DNA of 64,000 bases from positions 248,001 to 312,000 of the forward strand of contig NZ_BNCD01000008.1 of assembly GCF_014656295.1 (NCBI RefSeq), given 5' to 3'. The DNA is from Streptomyces sulfonofaciens (lineage in GTDB: Bacteria > Actinomycetota > Actinomycetes > Streptomycetales > Streptomycetaceae). The position numbers and the translations under genes are program-made. Positions 57,472 to 64,000 of the stretch are shown one piece after another. Below the pieces are notes generated by a model. That model worked only from the letters and a program-made list of their open reading frames with translations. It searched no databases and had not been told where the DNA came from. The stretch's first letter is position 1. Each line of letters begins with the position of its first letter.

Positions 57472-57867
57472 GAAGCTGATTGTCGGTCAGCCCGTCCGGG
57501 GTGTCCAGAAGCCGCGGGAACGGCAGCTCACCGCCTTCGCACCGCACTGACCTGGGCGGACGAGGAGGGATGCGACTGGTGCCCGGAAACCGGTGCGCAC
57601 CTGGGACGGCCCCGTGACCTCCCGATGACACCCGTCGGCGCCCGCGCCTATCGATGTCCCCCCGTAGGGGGATTTCAGGTGAATCGACCGCGCCGGTCCC
57701 TCACGGGCCCGCACCATGGACGTCAGGGCCCACCCGGCGCCGCTGAGGCCGCACGCACCGCACCACCGCACCGTGCGGCCGTCGCGGCGCCGACCGCGGC
57801 AGGGCCGTACCCGCGGGCAGCCGGCCGTGCCGCGGCGGCCGTGCCCGCCCGACGAGGGGATGCACCC
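57472..57867. other. Divergent region between FHA gene and treZ
   Basis: 396 bases without a supported gene. A hairpin TCCCCC-CGTA-GGGGGA followed by TTTC lies at 57657-57675, about 190 bases before treZ. It could be an attenuator in the treZ leader or an operator. Confidence 0.45.
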
Positions 57868-59637
57868 GTGGAGTTCGAGGTCTGGGCACCCGCGGCGGAA
57901 CGCGCCGTCCTCCATCTGGCGGACGGCACGCGCGCGATGGAGCGCGCCGCGGGACGCCCGGGGTGGTGGACGGCCGAGGCCGACGCGGCCGACGGGACAC
58001 GGTACGGCTTCTGCCTGGACGAGGGCCCCGTTCGGCCCGATCCGCGCTCCGGGCGCCAGCCCGACGGGCCCGACGGCCTCAGTGCCGTCGTCGATCACGA
58101 GCGGTACGCGTGGCGGGTGCCGTGGGCGGGGCGCGGCCTGCCCGGCGCGGTGCTGTACGAGCTCCACGTGGGCACGTACACCCGCGAGGGCACCCTGGAC
58201 GCGGCGGCCGACCGCCTCGGGCACCTCGCGGACCTCGGCGTCAGCCATGTGGAGCTGATGCCGCTGTGCCCGTTCCCGGGGCGGCACGGCTGGGGGTACG
58301 ACGGCGTCGCCCCGTGGGCCGTGCACGAACCGTACGGCGGCCCCGAGGCCCTGAAGCGCTTCGTCGACACGGCGCACGGCCACGGTCTGGGGGTCGTCCT
58401 CGATGTCGTGCACAACCACCTCGGCCCCTCGGGCAACCACCTCCCCTCCTTCGGCCCCTACTTCACCGAGGCCCACCGCACCCCGTGGGGCGCGGCCGTC
58501 AACCTGGACGCACCGGGCTCCGACGAGGTCCGCGCGTACCTCGTCGGCAGCGCACTGGCCTGGCTGCGCGACTACCGGCTCGACGGGCTCCGGCTGGACG
58601 CCGTGCACGCACTGTGCGACACGCGCGCGTACGGGTTCCTGGAGGAGCTGTCCACGGCGGTGGACGGCCTGGCCGTGGAAACCGGCAGACCGCTGTTCCT
58701 GATCGCCGAGTCCGACCTGAACGACCCGCGCCTCATCACCGCACGCGCGCACGGCGGCCTCGGCGTGCACGCGCAGTGGAACGACGACTTCCACCACGCC
58801 CTGCACTGCGCGCTCACCGGCGAGGCGCAGGGCTACTACGCCGATTTCGCAGGGGCGCCCCTGGCCGCGCTCGCCAAGACCCTGACGCACGGCTTCTTCC
58901 ACGACGGCACCTACGCGGGCTTCCGGGGGCGGCGGCACGGCAGGCCGCTGGACCGTACCCTGCTGGCCGCCCACCAACTGCTCGGCTACGCACAGAACCA
59001 CGACCAGATCGGCAACCGCGCGGCGGGCGACCGGCTCGCCGCGTCAGTACCCCCCGGGCTGCTCGCCTGCGCCGCGGCGCTCACCCTGACCGCGCCGTTC
59101 ACGCCGATGCTGTTCATGGGCGAGGAGTGGGGCGCGACGACACCCTGGCAGTACTTCACCGACCACACGGACCCGCTGATCGCCGAGGCGGTGCGCAAGG
59201 GCAGGCGGCGGGAGTTCGCCGCGCACGGCTGGGCGGGCGAGGAGGGCCCGGCCGCCGTACCCGATCCCCAGGACCCGGCCACTCGGGACCGCTCCTGCCT
59301 CGACTGGTCGCAGCCCCGCGAGGAACCGCACGCACGCGTGCTCGCCTGGCACCGCGAACTCATCGCGCTGCGCGCCGCCCGCACCGACCTCCTGGACCCC
59401 GACCTCGCGGCCGTCCGTGTCGCCTACGACGAGGCGGAGCGCTGGTGCGTCGTCCGGCGCGGCGACCTGGCGACCGCGGTGAACCTCGGCCCGGGCCCGG
59501 TGGACGTCCCCGTGGGCCGCGGGGCCCGTGCCGTGCTCGCGGCCTGGCGGCCCGAGGAGACCCGGCCACCCGGTGCGGACGGCCTGCTGCGGCTGCCTGC
59601 CGAGTCGGCGGCGGTGCTGGCGGCCGTCCAGGCGTGA
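57868..59637 (+). CDS. treZ: Malto-oligosyltrehalose trehalohydrolase TreZ
   Basis: A 589-residue GH13 enzyme that releases trehalose from the product of TreY. The N-terminal CBM48-like domain (FEVWAPAAERAVLHLADG...) is followed by the barrel: LDVVHNHLGPSGNHL (I), LDGLRLDAVHAL with nucleophile Asp244 (II), FLIAESDLNDPRL with Glu (III) and YAQNHDQIGNRAAGDRL (IV). GEEWGATTPWQYFTDH is TreZ-specific. GTG at 57868 with GAGGGGA upstream gives the MEFEVWAP start usual in homologues. Together with treY and glgX it supports trehalose synthesis from glycogen. Confidence 0.94.
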   Translation: MEFEVWAPAAERAVLHLADGTRAMERAAGRPGWWTAEADAADGTRYGFCLDEGPVRPDPRSGRQPDGPDGLSAVVDHERYAWRVPWAGRGLPGAVLYELHVGTYTREGTLDAAADRLGHLADLGVSHVELMPLCPFPGRHGWGYDGVAPWAVHEPYGGPEALKRFVDTAHGHGLGVVLDVVHNHLGPSGNHLPSFGPYFTEAHRTPWGAAVNLDAPGSDEVRAYLVGSALAWLRDYRLDGLRLDAVHALCDTRAYGFLEELSTAVDGLAVETGRPLFLIAESDLNDPRLITARAHGGLGVHAQWNDDFHHALHCALTGEAQGYYADFAGAPLAALAKTLTHGFFHDGTYAGFRGRRHGRPLDRTLLAAHQLLGYAQNHDQIGNRAAGDRLAASVPPGLLACAAALTLTAPFTPMLFMGEEWGATTPWQYFTDHTDPLIAEAVRKGRRREFAAHGWAGEEGPAAVPDPQDPATRDRSCLDWSQPREEPHARVLAWHRELIALRAARTDLLDPDLAAVRVAYDEAERWCVVRRGDLATAVNLGPGPVDVPVGRGARAVLAAWRPEETRPPGADGLLRLPAESAAVLAAVQA

Positions 59638-59782
59638 CGGGAGGACTCCGCCGTCCCGGGAGCACGACCGCGGTCGGCGCAGACCGACGGCGCCCACGGC
59701 GGTTCCCCCTTCCCGTGCCCCGGACTACTGACGTTTCGCAGGTCAGCGCGGAACCGGTTGCGGCGGGTGGAAGAAGAGCGGC

Positions 59783-60808
59783 ATGAGCATGGAGCAGCGG
59801 TACCTCGGGCGCACCGGACTGCGGGTCAGCGAGCTGTGCATGGGCACGATGACGTTCGGCGGCGCCGCCGACGAGGCGACGTCCCACCGGTTGCTGGACG
59901 CCTTCGCGGCGGCCGGCGGCACCTTCGTCGACACGGCCGACGTCTACGGGCACGGGGCGGCGGAGGAGATCCTGGGACGCTGGCTGAGGGGGCGCAGGCG
60001 GGAGGACCTGGTCATCGCCACCAAGGTCTTCGGCGCCATGGGCCGGTCGCCGAACGCCGGTGGCCTGACGCGCAAGCACATCCTGTCCGCGGTGGAGGCG
60101 AGCCTGCGCCGCCTCGGTACGGAGTACATCGACCTCTACCAGACGCACGTCTGGGACGCGACCACTCCCGTGGAGGAGACCCTGTCCACCCTGGACACCC
60201 TGGTCAGGGCGGGCAAGGTGCGCTACCTGGGGGCGAGCAACCTGTCGGCCGCCCAGTTGCAGAAGGCGCTGTGCACGGCACGGGAGCACGGCTGGGAGCC
60301 GTACTCCTGCCTCCAGCCCCTCTACAACCTCCTCGCGCGCTCCGCCGAATGGGAGTTGCTGCCGCTCAGCGTCGCCGAGGGCGTCGGCGTCATCCCGTGG
60401 AGCCCGTTGCAGGGCGGCTGGCTGAGCGGCAAGTACCGGCGCGGTATGGTCTCGGCCCCGGTCGGTTCCCGCGAGGCCGCCCACCAGCGGGACCAGGGCC
60501 GCGAGACCTGGCGGGCGCGGGACACCGAGGAGACCTGGCGGGCCGTGGACGCGGTGCTCGCGGTGGCCGAGGAGTCCGGCCGCAGCCCGGCCCAGATCGC
60601 GCTGCGCTGGCTGCTGCGGCAGCCCGGCGTGACGGCGCCGATCATCGGCGCACGGTCCGTGGAGCAGCTCGCGGACAATCTCGGTGCGGTCGGCTGGGAC
60701 CTGACGGAGGTCCAGGCACGGCGGCTGACGGAGGCGAGCGACCGGCCGCTGCCGTATCCGTACGACGTCCTGCGCCGCTTCCGGGACCGCGAGCCCCGCG
60801 AGGACTGA
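59783..60808 (+). CDS. Aldo/keto reductase
   Basis: A 341-residue aldo/keto reductase with a TIM barrel and NADPH binding. The catalytic tetrad is visible: Asp in FVDTADVYG, Tyr in the same segment, Lys in VIATKVFG and His in DLYQTHVWD. SEWELLPLSVAEGVGVIPWSPLQGGWLSGKY and PIIGARSVEQLADNL are the cofactor loops. The pattern suggests the AKR11/12-like group of general oxidoreductases; substrate is unknown. ATG at 59783 with GGAAGAAGAG upstream; the ATG two codons later is also possible. A strong hairpin follows. Confidence 0.9.
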   Translation: MSMEQRYLGRTGLRVSELCMGTMTFGGAADEATSHRLLDAFAAAGGTFVDTADVYGHGAAEEILGRWLRGRRREDLVIATKVFGAMGRSPNAGGLTRKHILSAVEASLRRLGTEYIDLYQTHVWDATTPVEETLSTLDTLVRAGKVRYLGASNLSAAQLQKALCTAREHGWEPYSCLQPLYNLLARSAEWELLPLSVAEGVGVIPWSPLQGGWLSGKYRRGMVSAPVGSREAAHQRDQGRETWRARDTEETWRAVDAVLAVAEESGRSPAQIALRWLLRQPGVTAPIIGARSVEQLADNLGAVGWDLTEVQARRLTEASDRPLPYPYDVLRRFRDREPRED

Positions 60809-60826
60809 GCCCCGCGCCGGCGGTGC

Positions 60827-60859
60827 GCGGCACCGGCGCGACCGGGCCGCCGGTGCCGC
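60827..60859. terminator. Nested hairpins between convergent genes
   Basis: GCGGCACCGGC (60827-60837) and GCCGGTGCCGC (60849-60859) form an 11-pair stem. It can extend or compete with CCGGCGGTGC (60817-60826) pairing with GCACCGCCGG (60858-60867). Placed between the aldo/keto reductase and the convergent M24 peptidase, it probably terminates both. Confidence 0.7.
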
Positions 60860-60944
60860 ACCGCCGGTGCGGACACCGCGGCTCCCGCCGCAGCACGCAG
60901 GCTCCGGCGCCCGGTCCGCGCGCCGGACGGCGCGGGCCCGCGGC

Positions 60945-62090
60945 TCAGTGCACGACGGCCATCTCCCGCGACGTGGTGTTGAGGCGCCGGACACCGTCGT
61001 CGGTGACGGTCACGATGTCCTCGATGCGCACTCCGAACCGGCCGGGCAGGTAGATGCCGGGTTCCACCGAGAAGCACATGCCGGGCACCAGTTGCTGCCG
61101 CTCCCCCTCGACCATGTACGGCGGCTCGTGGGTGGTGACGCCGATGCCGTGCCCGGTGCGGTGGATGAAGCGGGGGCCGTAACCGGCCTCGGTGATCGTC
61201 TCCCGGGCCGCCCGGTCGATGTCCTGGCAGGCGGCACCGGGGCGTACGGCCCGTACGGCGCGCTCCTGTGCCTCGCGCACCACGTCGTGCACCCGCCGCT
61301 CCTCGGCGGTGGGCTCGCCGACGTGCACGGTCCGGGAGGTGTCGGAGCCGTAGCCGTGCACGAGGCCGCCGAAGTCCAGCACGACCGTGTCACCGGCGGC
61401 GATGACCCGCTCGCCCGCCTCGTGGTGCGGATCCGCGCCGTTGGGGCCGGAGCCGACCACGGTGAAGTCGACCTGCGTATGGCCGAACCCGCGCAGCAGG
61501 CCCGCCAGGTCGGCCGCGATGTCGGTCTCCCTGCGGCCCTCGAAGCGGACGTTCCTGATCTCGTCGTAGGCGGCGTCGGCGGCCGCGCCCGCCGCTGCCA
61601 TCCGGTCCAGCTCCGCGGCGTCCTTGACCGCACGGAGCATGGGCAGGGCCTCGCCGAGCGCGGTGAAACCGACGCCCGTGGGCGCCGTGCGCCCGAGGCC
61701 CAGCAGGTGGACGGCCCAGGTGCTGTCGCTGACGGCGTAGCGGCCGCCGGCGTCCAGCAGCGGTGCGGTCGCGGCGTACGGGTCCTGGCCGTCGGTCCAG
61801 TCACGCAGGGTGAGTGCGGGTGCGCCGGGAGCGTGTGCGGCGTCGCCCGCCTCCAGGGTGGGCACCACGAGCACCGGGTCGCGGCCGGCGGCGAGCACGA
61901 GCAGGGTGAGCCGCTCGGTGTCCGCGGTGGGCTTGTAGCCGGTGAGCCAGGAGAGGTCGGGGCCCGGTGCGACCAGGAGCCCGGCGAGGCCGGCGGCGTC
62001 GGCGGCCCGCACGGCGCGCGCCATCCGGGCGCGGTAGTCGTCGGTGGTGAACGCGGCCGGGGCCGTGGGACTCGCGGGTGTGCCGGTCAT
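60945..62090 (-). CDS. M24-family Xaa-Pro peptidase
   Basis: A 381-residue two-domain peptidase of the creatinase/prolidase type. After an N-terminal domain (about 15-150), the pita-bread domain shows the five metal ligands: two Asp in VVLDFGGLVHGYGSDTSRT, His in HRTGHGIGV, and Glu in FSVEPGIYLPG and RIEDIVTV. It should cleave Xaa-Pro peptides with two divalent metals in the cytoplasm. ATG at 62090, with GGAGG six bases upstream. The product is a common Streptomyces aminopeptidase P family protein. Confidence 0.92.
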   Translation of the reverse strand: MTGTPASPTAPAAFTTDDYRARMARAVRAADAAGLAGLLVAPGPDLSWLTGYKPTADTERLTLLVLAAGRDPVLVVPTLEAGDAAHAPGAPALTLRDWTDGQDPYAATAPLLDAGGRYAVSDSTWAVHLLGLGRTAPTGVGFTALGEALPMLRAVKDAAELDRMAAAGAAADAAYDEIRNVRFEGRRETDIAADLAGLLRGFGHTQVDFTVVGSGPNGADPHHEAGERVIAAGDTVVLDFGGLVHGYGSDTSRTVHVGEPTAEERRVHDVVREAQERAVRAVRPGAACQDIDRAARETITEAGYGPRFIHRTGHGIGVTTHEPPYMVEGERQQLVPGMCFSVEPGIYLPGRFGVRIEDIVTVTDDGVRRLNTTSREMAVVH

Positions 62091-62450
62091 GGGTCCTCCA
62101 GGGTCAAGGAGTCGGGGAGCTGCCGTCAGGCGCCGGACGGGGTCCGCGTCCGGTCGCCGGCACCGGTCGCCGGTGCCGGGGCCGCGCGCGGGAGCCGCAA
62201 GCGGCGCGCCGGATGCCTCGGGGGCATCCTGCCGTGCGGACGGCCGGACCGCCGCCCGATCGGCGTAGGCCCCGCGCGGGACGCCGCCCGGTACGGCCCG
62301 TGATCGACTTTCGCCGCCCCCGGTTCTCGCCCACCATGGCGGTGCGCCCCGAACACGCCGGCGTGCCGTCCGCAGCGGTGCCCGACCACCCGCTCGGGGC
62401 TCCCCGGGCACCCGCCGCCCCAGCGGAGCGGGCGCGGATGGGAGACCGAC
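62091..62450. other. Divergent intergenic region between M24 peptidase and VOC gene
   Basis: 360 bases. No gene supported and no strong inverted repeat. Presumed promoter region for both flanking genes. Confidence 0.5.
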
Positions 62451-62903
62451 ATGCGTCGTGAGGATCTGCCGGCCCCGGAGGCCGGAATACTGCTCACCCA
62501 CTTCCTGACGGTGTCCGACGTGGCCCGCTCCCGGGCGTTCTACGCGGACGTGCTGGGCGGCGAGGTGGTGCTCGACGAGAACCCGTGCATCGTCAGGCTC
62601 GCCAACGGCTGGATCATCATGAACCCCGGCGGTGGCCCCACCCCCGACAAGCCGGACGTCACCCTGCGCCCGCCCGGCGACCCGCAGACGGTGTCGGGCT
62701 TCCTCAACATCCGGGTGGCGGACATCGGGGCCTGCCACCGGGAGTGGAGCGCCAGGGGCGCCGAGTTCCTCACCCCGCCGCTCGACCGCAGGGCCGAACT
62801 CCGCTGCTACCTGCGCGACCCCGACGGATACCTGATCGAGGTGGGACAGGCCACCGGCATGCTGGAGGGTGTCTTCGCCGACCCGCCGGCGGGCACCCGC
62901 TGA
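62451..62903 (+). CDS. VOC-superfamily (glyoxalase/dioxygenase-like) protein
   Basis: A 150-residue vicinal oxygen chelate protein. Two beta-alpha-beta-beta-beta modules are seen: LLTHFLTVSDVARSRAFYADVLGGEVVLDENPCIVRLANGWIIMNPG and FLNIRVADIGACHREWSARGAEFLTPPLDRRAELRCYLRDPDGYLIEVGQATG. The C-terminal RDPDGYLIEV has the metal-binding Glu; the first-module His is also present (THF). Enzyme class is not known. ATG at 62451, eight bases after GGGAGA. Its stop lies inside a 26-base tandem duplication. Confidence 0.88.
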   Translation: MRREDLPAPEAGILLTHFLTVSDVARSRAFYADVLGGEVVLDENPCIVRLANGWIIMNPGGGPTPDKPDVTLRPPGDPQTVSGFLNIRVADIGACHREWSARGAEFLTPPLDRRAELRCYLRDPDGYLIEVGQATGMLEGVFADPPAGTR

Positions 62904-62942
62904 CCTGCTCCTCATCGGGCACCCGCTGACCGGCTCGTCATC
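62891..62942. repeat. 26-base tandem duplication over the VOC stop codon
   Basis: 62891-62916 and 62917-62942 are head-to-tail copies beginning GGGCACCCGCTGACC, with two differences. The first includes the end and stop codon of the VOC gene. Confidence 0.85.
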
Positions 62943-62982
62943 GGGCGGGCGCCGGCCGTGGTTCGCCTCCGCATCCGCCGGG

Positions 62983-63606
62983 TCAGCCCTCCAGGGCGAG
63001 CCGGGCGCCCAGCAGCAGCAGGATGCCTCCGGAGACCTGTTCGAGCCGCCGGCGCACGCCGGCGCGGGACAGCACCGTCCTGATCCGGCCGACGAACCAG
63101 ACGTACAGGCCGTAGTAGCCGACCTCGAAGACCGCCCACAGCGCGGCGAGGCCGACCATCGCGGGCAGATGCGGGGCGCCGGGCGGCACGAACTGCGGCA
63201 GGAACGACATCGCGAAGATCGCGGCCTTGGGGTTGGCCAGGTTCAGCAGCAGACCGTGCCGGTAGGAGGCCGGTCCTGACTTGGCCCGCTCCCCGCCCGC
63301 CGCGTCGATGCCCGCGGCCGCCGGGCGCCGGGCGTGCCACAGCGTCTGCACGCCGAAGCCGACCAGGACCACGGCGCCGACGACGCGCATGACGCCGTAG
63401 GCGAGTTCGGAGGCGGCGAGCAGCGCGGTCAGCCCGAAGGCGGCGACCAGTCCCCAGGTGAGCACTCCCGTCTCGTTGCCCAGCACGGTCATGAACCCCG
63501 ACCGCCTGCTCCGCAGCGAGTGCTTGATGATCAGCACGGTGCTCGGGCCCGGCGAGGCGGCGACCAGGAGGCAGGCTCCGAGGAACGCGGCGAGGGTGCT
63601 CGGCAT
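62983..63606 (-). CDS. LysE/RhtB-family exporter
   Basis: A 207-residue membrane protein of the LysE amino acid exporter family with about six helices. ACLLVAASPGPSTVLIIKHSLRSRRSGFMTVLGNETGVLTWGLVAAFGLTALL carries the family SPGP motif at the end of helix 1, and NLANPKAAIFAMSFLPQFV the NPK motif. It probably exports amino acids or related metabolites. ATG at 63606. Convergent with the VOC gene. Confidence 0.92.
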   Translation of the reverse strand: MPSTLAAFLGACLLVAASPGPSTVLIIKHSLRSRRSGFMTVLGNETGVLTWGLVAAFGLTALLAASELAYGVMRVVGAVVLVGFGVQTLWHARRPAAAGIDAAGGERAKSGPASYRHGLLLNLANPKAAIFAMSFLPQFVPPGAPHLPAMVGLAALWAVFEVGYYGLYVWFVGRIRTVLSRAGVRRRLEQVSGGILLLLGARLALEG

Positions 63607-63842
63607 GCGGTCATCCTGGCCCGGGCGCACGGCGGCGGCCACTGCTTTTCCGCGCGCGCCCGGCGGGGCACCGCCCCTCGGCCAGGTGCGCCCCGGGCCC
63701 CCGCGCCGCACCCTGCGCTCGGCCCACCACCCGCACCGGCCCCCGGCCCAAGGTCCCCGCTCGGCCCCTCGACGGACGGGCCCGGGGCCCGGCGCGTCCC
63801 CGGCGGCCGAGCGGGGCGGCGGGGCAGGCCGCGGCCCGCGGC

Positions 63843-64000
63843 TCAGGACACCGCGGAACGGGGGATGCGCAGGGCCGGCGCGGGGTCGGCCGGGACGGGT
63901 CGCAGCGGCGTGGTCAGGCGCCGCGCGAGGTCGGCCTCCGTGTATCTGCGGCACCCCAGGTGCCAGTTGAGGATCCCGGCCATCCAGTTCTCCAGCTCCT
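63843..64000 (-). CDS. Terpene cyclase, C-terminal end (runs off window)
   Basis: The last 52 codons of a minus-strand gene whose start lies beyond the right edge. The visible part, ELENWMAGILNWHLGCRRYTE followed by a Pro/Ala/Arg-rich tail ending RIPRSAVS, resembles the final helix of class I bacterial terpene synthases (family 2). The catalytic motifs (DDxxD and NSE triads) are outside the window, so the product cannot be specified. Stop codon at 63843-63845. Confidence 0.6.
   Translation of the reverse strand, partial: ELENWMAGILNWHLGCRRYTEADLARRLTTPLRPVPADPAPALRIPRSAVS

Noticed and set aside
1..64000. tRNA, rRNA, insertion sequences, integrase or attachment sites
   Set aside because: None was recognised on reading the intergenic regions and products. 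A tRNA scan and an IS database search would be needed to exclude them formally.

Overview
The window is about 64 kb of very GC-rich actinobacterial chromosome and almost certainly comes from a Streptomyces species. Evidence: strong G/C bias at third codon positions, frequent GTG starts, many 1-4 base start/stop overlaps, and streptomycete-type genes (alditol oxidase, a PP2C-like protein with a proline-rich tail, an OleD-type macrolide glycosyltransferase, a SAV2148-type HEPN protein, the sir-cysHCDN operon, trehalose/glycogen GH13 enzymes and the end of a terpene cyclase). I see no rRNA, tRNA, transposase, integrase or CRISPR array.

Layout. 0.4-9.2 kb: pyruvate oxidase/decarboxylase (poxB-like), PP2C-like protein, DUF456 membrane protein, PPOX-fold oxidoreductase, an Ada/AraC/AlkA fusion whose glycosylase domain lacks the segment that normally carries the catalytic Asp, and the ribosome-assembly GTPase RsgA with a short upstream ORF. 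9.6-15.6 kb: a radical SAM enzyme with an unusual CX8CX2C cluster, alditol oxidase and a GH2 beta-galactosidase. 15.7-20.4 kb: YihY membrane protein, divergent AidB-like flavoprotein and a GAF-domain regulator.

20.5-30.6 kb is a complete assimilatory sulfur operon. In order it holds a promoter, a 27-codon leader peptide whose only Cys codon abuts an intrinsic terminator, sulfite reductase, two small coupled ORFs (one a zinc ribbon), cysH, cysC, cysD, cysN, a second short Cys-containing ORF followed by a hairpin, a sulfonate-type ABC transporter (binding protein, ATPase, permease) and sirohydrochlorin chelatase, which makes the sirohaem that sulfite reductase needs. Sulfate or sulfonate sulfur would enter through the transporter, be activated by CysDN/CysC, reduced by CysH and sulfite reductase, and the operon would be read through when Cys-tRNA is scarce.

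30.6-41.9 kb is accessory in character: NTF2-like and DUF1697 proteins, an orphan macrolide glycosyltransferase with a perfect palindromic operator, a sugar ABC transporter (no ATPase gene), a RidA-like protein, a cytochrome P450 preceded by a well-supported 48-codon ORF, a 1.3 kb gene-poor stretch and a Tat-exported amidase. 42.5-47 kb: an APH-family kinase, and a LacI regulator divergent from an alpha-glucosidase with two matching operators. 47.4-49.8 kb: a DEDDh exonuclease and a SAV2148-type HEPN protein. 50.3-59.6 kb: glgX, treY and treZ, with an M14 peptidase and a DUF1707-FHA protein between treY and treZ. 59.8-64 kb: aldo/keto reductase, M24 peptidase, VOC protein, LysE exporter and the C-terminal end of a terpene cyclase running off the right edge.

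The observations I would follow first are the Cys leader/attenuator before sir, the 48-codon ORF-P450-RidA set (a possible P450-modified peptide locus), the non-canonical radical SAM enzyme, the AlkA domain without its catalytic segment, and the LacI and glycosyltransferase operators. Family names were assigned by reading motifs and from memory; no database search was run.
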